In this document: positions 11,226-19,194 of the stretch, piece after piece
How the letters are laid out: each line of letters starts with the position of its first letter
Numbering within the stretch: position 1 is the first letter of the stretch
Program-made: the position numbers and the translations under genes
DNA from: Symsagittifera roscoffensis
Lineage: Eukaryota; Xenacoelomorpha; Acoela; Convolutidae
DNA: 64,000 nt
NCBI RefSeq assembly: GCF_963678635.1
Contig: NC_087071.1
Span: 20,151,613 to 20,215,612, forward strand
Reading direction: 5' to 3'
The notes under the pieces: generated by a model
The model's database searches: none
Told to the model about the DNA's origin: nothing
What the model saw: the letters and a program-made list of their open reading frames with translations, nothing else

Positions 11226-11720
11226 AAAACAAGAGTGCTCGTATATCAGGGCAATGCTCTGAATGTTTCGACTGTCCATTAATTCATATCGAATAGTTTT
11301 TGGGAAAATAAGATATTGAAAACCTATAAATTTTGGACAAAATCAAAGTGTTAAATGTTGAGTCGAACGGAATTAGAACGGCAGATCTGATCAATTAGCC
11401 TCAATTCAGTTTGGAACAATTTTGTTGTGCGGGATAATTTGCCACGCATAAATAATTCGCGTTACGCTCTCAGCAATATAAATAAATTCTTCAAAGCACA
11501 AATGAATTAGTCCAGACATGGCCAATTTGGCAATTTTCAAACCGCCAGAACTTCCGACAAAAAAACGAAGGTAAAATATCCGCTTAAGTTTGAACTCAAT
11601 ATCTTAAATGGGGTATAAAAAATGTTTTTCGAAATTTATTATTTCGATCGGCTACAATTGATCGAATGAAAAAAAACCACACCGAGCATAAATATTCTGT
11701 TTTTTCTTCGAAGTCAGAAC
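11226..11720 (-). repeat. R1 interspersed repeat, copy 1 (reverse orientation)
   Basis: Begins AACAAGAGTGCTCGTATATC next to a decayed form of the terminal palindrome (TCAGGGCAATGCTCTGA), and ends CACACCGAGCATAAATATTC then CTTCGAAGTCAGAAC. The whole arrangement is the reverse complement of the copy at 29753. This copy belongs to the subfamily with GTCGAACGGAATTA and CGGGATAATTTGCCACGC internal blocks, also seen at 30354, 39047 and 59737. Confidence 0.8.
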
Positions 11721-13951
11721 TTTAAAGCAATTAAACATCATGAGCAATAACTATCTTCTATCTCTCGCTTTCATCATCGAATCCATGTGCGTTATAAAAT
11801 AAACCAGAGATTATGAAGTCATAAATTACTCATTGTTCCATTCCGAGGCCAAACTGTGTGTGCGCGCTCAATCTCCGTAGGATGAATTTAAAACCGAAAA
11901 ATCAATAATAAAATCGTATTCTCGGCAATACAAAATTCATCGGCAAAATTGATAATTTCATCCAAAATTTGCTTTACGGCAAGTTCATAAATTCACCAAT
12001 AGTCTTGTCCAAAAAACCGGTCGGAAATGACCACAAGAACCGGTTGGTAATGTCCTTGAGACAATTTGCTCTTTTTGAGGGTCAGCCTTAATCAAGGCTA
12101 AGCCGAATTAAAACAAAAAAGTGTAAAAAAATGGCCAAATGGGTCTATAGCCCCTCGGGTCTACATGTTTCAAGGTTTGCGAAATGGGGTCTCGAATCCG
12201 ATCGACCGAGTGCTAGGTTCATATGCATTTATACTCCAGTTACATTTGCGCTGCAACACTGTGCACTGTATAGGCGCACAATATTGTGTCTGTATGTTAC
12301 TGGGTTATAGAAAAGAAACTTTAAACAAAATAAAACTTTGTTGGAACGATGAGAGGAAAGGATTGAAGAAAAAAGAGCGAAGGGAGCGTCTTTGTTGCGG
12401 AATCCACTTTTCTTTTTGTCGCGGAATCAAATAAGTGCCTCAGCGTCGATAGCAGTTTGTCTGAATGATTTCCGTTTTTTGATTTAACCAGACGAATCTT
12501 TACAAGAAATTAATTTCATTGAATCTGTTTTTACTAGTTTTCCTCGCAATTTTCTGATTCATTTCTGGCACTTAGAAGTTAATTCACCTGGTATTAATTT
12601 TTTTGTAAATAACTGGGTGTTTGAAAAATGATAAAAACGGTTTTAAATTACTCTTTTAAGTTACGCGCGCTAAGTTATTGTTTATCTATGAAGGTCATCG
12701 TGTGAACTCTAGGTAAATGAGCGCAAAAGGTTATGCCAATTATAAAAAATATCTTCATCTGAGAATAAGGCAAGCTAACTAGCTCTAAAAATATATACAT
12801 AATACTTGATATTTCTTGTTGGTGTTGGAAAAATAATTTGATACATTTGTGTTTTAATTTTTGATTTGCTAAAAACATAATCAAGTTAGAGACATTTCAT
12901 TATAATTCTGAAACATTTGGTTTTTCGTCGACATTTGGTTCAAATCAACTTCAGTTCTGAAAGCCAAAACAATTTAAAAAAATACTTGAGAACACAAATG
13001 CAACTATGAGAGAATCTCTCTCTCATAACTCCTATTTAAATAACTAGAGTGTCATTAAAAATTCCTCTTGCAGTTTGTTCGATCAACTCAAAAATAAAGA
13101 AAAAAGAAAGTAACAGATTGCATCTTTTGTTGCTCTAGATCTCATTGACGTCCTCCCACTTAACTGATGATTCTGATGGTTTTGGAGCGAAAAGACTAAA
13201 GAAAATAACTTACAATTATAATTTATATCTAATTATTTTTGTGCTTTGAATAAATTTTATCAACAAGGGCGTATTAAGGCGGTAGGGTGAGGACGGATAA
13301 TTTACCCACTGAGAAGTCGGAGCCTGAACATACAAAAAACCCTCCTTTAATACTATTTAACGCCACGTCTGTTTGGTTCACCAAACCAAAACCGACGCCA
13401 AAATCCTTAAATTTGAACGAACTCGGGCCAAAAAGTCGCAGTTTATAACTTCAAAAATTTTTCAAAAAGATTCCGCAAAAAACTGTCAAAATACTGTCTT
13501 CATACTGTTTTAAGTCGCTCAGAAGTTAAACTTGATCAACCCTAAAAAGGAGGTCAAAAATTTTCCAAAAATACGCCCTCGAAAAATTTGTGCTGTAAAT
13601 CTGAAGTACCCTGGGAGTCTGAGCGAAATCAATTGTTAAGCTAATAAACTGTCCGGGTAATTCCATTATCTTTCAATTCAATTTATACCTAAACTATAAA
13701 CTCAATAAAATGGCATGCGTCAAAACTCAAAAAAGTTTTATATTGGCTGTTTTAAGAACGAATTCGCAAAAGTCTTTTACAGTTTTTGAAACTTTTTTCA
13801 ACCAAACCATCTTAGCTTGCATCCTTAAGTTCTTGGTTGAGTAGCAGAAAAAAAACAGATTTCTTTTTTTTACCACCATTTGCAGAAAACTAAATTTGTG
13901 CCTTCATTAAGAAAAACAACTTTGGTCGATAACTTCATTTATCCTATAATT
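11721..13951 (+). other. Dynein intron before the gap
   Basis: AT-rich sequence holding one Y-family repeat (12244-12440) and low-complexity stretches. The expected AAA4 sensor exon is not visible here in any frame. Confidence 0.5.
12244..12440 (+). repeat. Y-family interspersed repeat, copy 1
   Basis: Core ATAGGCGCACAATATTGTGT then CTGTATGTTACTGG, followed by an A-rich stretch and TTGCGGAATCCAC. It aligns by eye for about 160 bp with 62520-62690 and, around the core, with 26815-26900. No coding capacity or terminal structure is evident, so its class is unknown. The core contains an imperfect palindrome (CACAA..TTGTG). Confidence 0.65.
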
Positions 13952-14151
13952 NNNNNNNNNNNNNNNNNNNNNNNNNNNNNNNNNNNNNNNNNNNNNNNNN
14001 NNNNNNNNNNNNNNNNNNNNNNNNNNNNNNNNNNNNNNNNNNNNNNNNNNNNNNNNNNNNNNNNNNNNNNNNNNNNNNNNNNNNNNNNNNNNNNNNNNNN
14101 NNNNNNNNNNNNNNNNNNNNNNNNNNNNNNNNNNNNNNNNNNNNNNNNNNN
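13952..14151. other. Assembly gap of 200 N
   Basis: Exactly 200 undetermined bases. A round number suggests a placeholder whose true size is unknown. It falls in the dynein interval that lacks the expected AAA4 exon between 10953 and 14735, so the missing exon probably lies here or in unassembled sequence. Confidence 0.98.
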
Positions 14152-14734
14152 GCTGTAGATTTTACCTTATTCGGCTCTTTTTGCTTTTCACCCAACCTGC
14201 AATTTTTTACAAGTAAAATTACTGTTACCACCAACCGATTAACAAGAAAATTGGCATGCGGACTAATCGAGCCATGACAAACATATTTGGTCTTTATAAT
14301 TAACCTTGTAAAACCACTCATTACATCATAAAAATGATGCTCTTAGGATGTAGGGAGGGGGGGGGGGGGGGGAGGAAAAAGAGCCCTTTACTCAATTCTA
14401 AAGTACCTGCAGATAAAAAAACTCATACCTTCATACCTCAAAATGGATTTGTTGTGGGTTAATTGGTTATTTGATCTGAATCATCCGTGACTCTTTAGGA
14501 TATTTCAACTGCATAACGCTGTCAATTTACAAGAAAATGGGGCAAAAAGTTACAGAACCAACTTTTTAAAAGTTTTAAACTAAAAAATGCGTTTTCCGGC
14601 GCACTTCTTTGTCTCACGATTAGTTGATATTGGCGCCAAAAAGGTCTTCAGAAAGACTTGAAGAAATTTTTTTTTCCTGGGCGTAACAAAAGCGTCTTCC
14701 TTTGCGCAATCCCCTCAAGTATTACTGCTACTAG
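14152..14734 (+). other. Dynein intron after the gap, with poly-G run
   Basis: Contains an 18-20 base poly-G tract at about 14354-14372 followed by GAGGAAAAAGAGCCC, which resembles the end of the MITE at 22431. No coding signal is seen before the exon at 14735. Confidence 0.5.
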
Positions 14735-14889
14735 GCGTGGCCTGACGATGCTCTGCAAGCAGTGGCCACTCGGTTCCTGGGGGACATCGAAATGACAGAT
14801 GAGGTGAGAGATGGGTGCATCTCCCTCTGCAAGAAGTTCCACACTTCCACACGGGACCTCAGCGACAGTTTCCACGCACAGCTGCAGAG
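14735..14889 (+). CDS. Dynein heavy chain exon 8 of window: AAA4 small domain
   Basis: Acceptor gctactag, donor gtaaat. The frame reads AWPDDALQAVATRFLGDIEM, RDGCISLCKKFHTSTRDLS and SFHAQLQ, ending with AG of an Arg codon. WP..AL..VA..FL and C..FH.S...LS..F...L.R are conserved blocks between the AAA4 sensor and the NYVTPTSYLELI motif. The exon lies 583 bp after the N gap. The phase at its 3' end fits the exon at 22228 across a 7.3 kb intron that contains a retrotransposon. Confidence 0.93.
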
Positions 14890-15018
14890 GTAAATAATAA
14901 CTCCCCCACAAAAGAATTTCATTTTATATTACAGACAGTATATAATAACCCCCCCCCCCCCCCCCTACACACATACACTTAAATTTCATTTTGCCTAGAA
15001 GAAGTAAACAGTAATCTC

Positions 15019-15224
15019 CCCCCAACCGAACATCAAAGTTTAGTTTTTTTAACAAAAAAAATTTCAACGTTGTCACAATGCAATGAAATTTGGTATGATG
15101 AACAAACAAGCAGTTTTTTTAATGATCTTTTTCTCATATTTTACATAGTAACTTTACAAATTCATCCATTGTAAAACATAAGACAGTCATAAAAAGTGTG
15201 ATGGGAAGGGAAAACGAGCCATTG
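15019..15224. mobile_element. Diverged copy of the GGCTCTTTTCC MITE
   Basis: The central block CAACGTTGTCACAATGCAAT then GAAATTTGG and TGAACAAA matches 22482-22530. The right end (GATGGGAAGGGAAAACGAGCC) resembles the terminal inverted repeat of the intact copy at 22431-22645, and the left side has the C-rich segment. Target duplications are not recognisable. A poly-C tract (14950-14967) lies just upstream. Confidence 0.5.
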
Positions 15225-15303
15225 TAACTTGCAAAAATCTTGAAAAACCTTTACTCAGTCATTTCTTTGCGAATGTACAACACAATTTCTTTGCGAATGT
15301 GCG

Positions 15304-15562
15304 TGTCATACCGCTACTGCAGTAGCAGTACTCACTATACGGATGTACAGCCAACCTCTGGTGTTAAATCATTATTTTATGGTACGCTCAAGGTCATACA
15401 TAAGTGATGACACTGAGACTAAGTGAGAGATCAGAGTACTTAACAACGATCTATCTCTCAGTACATAAGAAAACAAAGAAAAGAGAAAATCTAAATTCAA
15501 TCTTCTAAATAAAGTATTGAATTCCAACTTGTTTTCAATTTGATATCGCAACGCATATCACA
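15304..15562 (+). repeat. Putative 5' LTR end / leader of Ty3/gypsy element 1
   Basis: The sequence immediately before the primer binding site ends in ATATCACA, as expected for an LTR ending in CA. A TG at 15304 (TGTCATACC) would give a 259-bp LTR, but this is a guess because I find no second copy. An AATAAA lies at about 15508. A matching 3' LTR should lie after 22121 but nothing similar occurs in the 106 bp before the dynein exon or just beyond it. Confidence 0.35.
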
Positions 15563-18500
15563 TGGCGCAGCCAGCAGGATTCGCAGCTCAAGACAACAGA
15601 ACGGATATGGGAATCCCGGTATTTTGGGCATCAGCAAATTTAGACCCTCCGTGGCAATTTAAAATTTGGTTCGAACAATTTCTCATGGCGGTTACGGTAA
15701 AAGAAAATGTGAACCCAGAGATTATTTTGGAAGAACCAAAAGACATATTAGAGGAACCACCACCACGCCCGGAAACGCCCAGGGATGGGGAGAACGAAGA
15801 TGCGAGGAACGCTAAAATCCTTAGAGATAAACTAGCAAGAGACAGAGTAGCATTGGAGAACGAAGAGAAAAGAACAAGAGGCCCAAGAGTTGGACACAAT
15901 GTCTTCTACAACGAAGTACAAAAGAAACTGGTGTCACGACTATTTCTATCTTTGGGCACTGAGGGAAAGAAAAGATTCCTACAGAAGAATCCGCACGCAG
16001 AAATATCAAAAATGACGTTCAGAGAAGTAACAGATCTGGCAGAAGTCTCGTTTCAAAAATTGAAATGTGTAACCTACGAGAGATACAAGTTATTTACGAG
16101 AATTCAAGAATCTGGAGAATCTCTAGAATCATTTCACGCAGCGTTAACTGCTCAGGCAGCCAGATCAGAACTAGGAACATTGGAAAATGAAATAGTGCGA
16201 GACTTATTCATCTCGAAGATGAAGAACATGACATTACAGGATACGTTGACATTCGAAACTCTGGATCCAGAGGAAGTTCTAAAAAGAGCTATAAAATTCG
16301 AACATAGCAAGTTAACCACAATGGCATTTCAAAAGACTAATGCTGCGGCTGCAGGAGGATCAAGTAGCAATTACACATCGGGTGTAAGAATAAAACAGGA
16401 ACCTGTAATGGCAGTACGAAATTTGGGGGGGAAAACCAAAACTCCAAATAGAAGAGAAAATAATAACAGACAGAATAATAACAAAAATCAAAACACGAAA
16501 ACGAAACCATGTAATAGATGTGGAAAGATGTTTGAACAAGGACACCTAAAAAACTGTCCAGCGATGGGAAAGGACTGTAAAAACTGTGGTAAACCGAATC
16601 ATTTCGCTAAAATGTGCAGATCACAACAAGTAAGTGAAATTGCGGAAGATTCGGAAGAATCGATAGTGGAATGCGACCAGATCAGTGAAGGTGTTGGGTC
16701 ATGTAGTGAATTTGATGTCATGTTGATACATACCCATTTACCTGAAAATGAACGAGTTTCAAAATATGTGAAAGATCGAATCAATGAAATGAGAAAAGAA
16801 ACAAACGGAAAAGTGGTTAGAGTTCAGAAAATAGACTCTATTCGAGATCCAACATTGAACCGCGTAAAGTCACTAAAGGCTATGGTACGAATAGATAACC
16901 AGATTATTCAACTAACAGTGGATACTGGTAGTCCTGTTTCATTTCTTAACTGGGCAACGACGAAAGAAATCATGGAAAAATCAAACAAAGTGAGATTCAT
17001 ACCGTCCGACAAATTGAATTTACAAACCAAATTTGTGGACTACAACAAACAACCGATCAGTATCCTGGGAGCCCTAAAAACCAATCTGAGGTCAGCGGGC
17101 TGGGAAGTTAAGGGCGCAACCTTTCTGGTATCAGAGCGAAAAACTAGATGCATCATGGGATTAGACTTGCAAGGACAAGTGGGAATAGTGACTACACAAA
17201 GAACAGCGCCAAAAGAACTCACCAGGTTTGACGTGCTCATGTGCGAGCAGTCGGAAGGTTGGAAAGAAAAATTTTTCAATAAATTTAAGAACTTATTTGA
17301 AAGGCAAGGCATTTCTAAAAACCACATCGCCAGTTCAAAATTCAAATACCCACTATGTCCGATACAAGAAAAGGGGAGAAGAATCCCAATTCATATACAA
17401 GATAAAGTCGAAAAAGAAATCGAGAAGTTATTGACAGAAGGTCATATAACAAAACTTGATAAGTGTACAAGTGATTGCTTTATCGCCCCGATTGTGATAA
17501 CAGTAAAGAAGGACGACTCAATAAAATTGGCAATGGACGCGAAACCAATCAATAGACAATTGTTTAAAAACAAATACCAAATGCCGAATGTAGACGAACT
17601 TATTGATGGGGTAAGCCAGATTGTAACCGAAAACAAAAAGGGTACGCTATATTTTTCGGTGTTAGATTTGAAATATGCGTACAGTCAATTAAAATTGGCT
17701 GCGGATACAGCTAGGCAATGTAATTTTAACATTGTGGGCGGAAAAGCAACCGGAACTTACAGATTCTTGACAGGATTCTACGGACTAGCAGATATGCCAG
17801 CTGAATTTCAAAAGGCTATGGATAGAACCATCAATCATGCTAAAAACACATTCTGTTTCCTGGATGACATACTTATTGTGTCAAAGGGAAGTGAAACCGA
17901 ACATGCCAACCTAGTAGAAGCAGTATTAAAGAAATTGGATGCGGAAAATTTGGCACTGAAACTATCAAAATGTGAATTTTTTAAACAAGAAGTGAATTGG
18001 TTGGGTCATCATCTCTCAGAAGAAGGAGTTAGACCAAAGATCACTAAAACGGAAGCGGTAGTAAACTTGAACCCGCCGAAATCCCTAAAACAACTAAGGT
18101 CATTTCTAGGAAGCATAAATCATCTAGCTAAATTTATACCTAACGTAGCAAGTCTGACAGAAAAATTAAGACCTCTTCTTAAAGAAGAAAATCAAAAGAA
18201 AAAGTTAAAAAACATGAAACTCCCGGTGAAAAAATTCGAGTGGGGGGATGTTCACACAGAAGCATTTAATGCTATAAAAGGAGCTGTGGCAAATATTACG
18301 AAAGTGCATTATTATGATGCAAATCGACAAACACGAGTTAAGTGCGATGCTAGCCATGATGGACTAGGGACCACTTTAGAACAACAAAATGATGAAGGGT
18401 TGTGGGTCCCAATTTCGTTCGCATCTCGATACCTAAATGCTCAAGAAAAAACATACTCAACAAATGAGTTGGAACTATTGGCAGTTGTTTGGGCAGTAGA

Positions 18501-19194
18501 CAGATATAAACACTATCTTCTGGGGAAACCATTTACCATCGCAACTGACCATAAAGCTCTTACAACAGCATTGGATGTTAATCAATCAAACAAGACCTAT
18601 CAGTCACGCTTAACCCGGTGGGTTGACCGGTTACTGCCGTATCAGTTCAACATAGTTCACATTCCGGGGAGGGACATGGGCATAGTTGATTATTTATCGC
18701 GTGATCCTTTCAATGATCCCTGGCCCGAATCAGAATTAGACGAAAAGTTTGTAGTAGCTACGATAAACTCCTTTCATGAAGCGTTCGACTGCTGGAACAG
18801 TAGTAGGCTTAAAGATTCAAGTTCGCTCAACCGGAACGAAAACGTTCTAGAATGTTCTAGAAGGAATGTTAGGAAACAGTCATCAAGTAATGGTTGCTAT
18901 AGCAACCAAAACGGTCAAAACCGAACAAAGCTCGACCGGAACGAGAGAAAAAATTTTCCACGACTGCAAAAACAGCTAAACACAACAGTTCAACAGAAAC
19001 AAATCACTTTTTCGTCAAATCAACCCAGCAAACAGTCAGTCTCAAAAAATTGCAAAATAAAAAAACGACCAGTACCGGAAAAAATAGAAAAAACAGACTC
19101 AAGAATCGAGATGTCAGAAAATACAAACAAAACATACGACTGGTGGTCCAGCTCACCACAAGATTGGCGGAATGAGGAGCGTGAAGAAGTTTAA
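15562..19194 (+). CDS. Ty3/gypsy element 1 ORF1: Gag-protease-RT-RNase H polyprotein
   Basis: A 1210-residue intact frame. Two cysteine-rich knuckles occur in the nucleocapsid region near residues 315-352 (CNRCG...HLKNC and CKNCGKPNHFAKMC). The aspartic protease site is VDTGSPVSF near 453. Reverse transcriptase follows (LDLKYAYSQL; the active site is FLDDILIV near 765, with F-x-D-D instead of Y-x-D-D). RNase H begins near 927 (CDASHDGLG, then TDHKAL). The protein ends in a polar, low-complexity tail without integrase. The frame is free of stops and shifts, suggesting recent activity. It inserts in the dynein intron in sense orientation. It stops at TAA (19192-19194), whose last base starts the next ORF. 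Confidence 0.95.
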   Translation: MAQPAGFAAQDNRTDMGIPVFWASANLDPPWQFKIWFEQFLMAVTVKENVNPEIILEEPKDILEEPPPRPETPRDGENEDARNAKILRDKLARDRVALENEEKRTRGPRVGHNVFYNEVQKKLVSRLFLSLGTEGKKRFLQKNPHAEISKMTFREVTDLAEVSFQKLKCVTYERYKLFTRIQESGESLESFHAALTAQAARSELGTLENEIVRDLFISKMKNMTLQDTLTFETLDPEEVLKRAIKFEHSKLTTMAFQKTNAAAAGGSSSNYTSGVRIKQEPVMAVRNLGGKTKTPNRRENNNRQNNNKNQNTKTKPCNRCGKMFEQGHLKNCPAMGKDCKNCGKPNHFAKMCRSQQVSEIAEDSEESIVECDQISEGVGSCSEFDVMLIHTHLPENERVSKYVKDRINEMRKETNGKVVRVQKIDSIRDPTLNRVKSLKAMVRIDNQIIQLTVDTGSPVSFLNWATTKEIMEKSNKVRFIPSDKLNLQTKFVDYNKQPISILGALKTNLRSAGWEVKGATFLVSERKTRCIMGLDLQGQVGIVTTQRTAPKELTRFDVLMCEQSEGWKEKFFNKFKNLFERQGISKNHIASSKFKYPLCPIQEKGRRIPIHIQDKVEKEIEKLLTEGHITKLDKCTSDCFIAPIVITVKKDDSIKLAMDAKPINRQLFKNKYQMPNVDELIDGVSQIVTENKKGTLYFSVLDLKYAYSQLKLAADTARQCNFNIVGGKATGTYRFLTGFYGLADMPAEFQKAMDRTINHAKNTFCFLDDILIVSKGSETEHANLVEAVLKKLDAENLALKLSKCEFFKQEVNWLGHHLSEEGVRPKITKTEAVVNLNPPKSLKQLRSFLGSINHLAKFIPNVASLTEKLRPLLKEENQKKKLKNMKLPVKKFEWGDVHTEAFNAIKGAVANITKVHYYDANRQTRVKCDASHDGLGTTLEQQNDEGLWVPISFASRYLNAQEKTYSTNELELLAVVWAVDRYKHYLLGKPFTIATDHKALTTALDVNQSNKTYQSRLTRWVDRLLPYQFNIVHIPGRDMGIVDYLSRDPFNDPWPESELDEKFVVATINSFHEAFDCWNSSRLKDSSSLNRNENVLECSRRNVRKQSSSNGCYSNQNGQNRTKLDRNERKNFPRLQKQLNTTVQQKQITFSSNQPSKQSVSKNCKIKKRPVPEKIEKTDSRIEMSENTNKTYDWWSSSPQDWRNEEREEV
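15563..15582 (+). other. Primer binding site of element 1, tRNA-Ser type
   Basis: TGGCGCAGCCAGCAGGATTC starts with TGG (complement of the tRNA CCA tail). Its complement would be ...AATCCTGC...GCGCCA, which has the form of the T-arm and acceptor end of a metazoan tRNA-Ser. The site overlaps the first codons of ORF1 (ATG at 15562), leaving no untranslated gap between PBS and Gag. tRNA-Ser priming is known for Mag-type Ty3/gypsy elements; the assignment to serine is inferred from the base pattern. Confidence 0.6.

Noticed and set aside
13880-14321. Frames reading through the N gap
   Set aside because: Most of their codons are undetermined bases.
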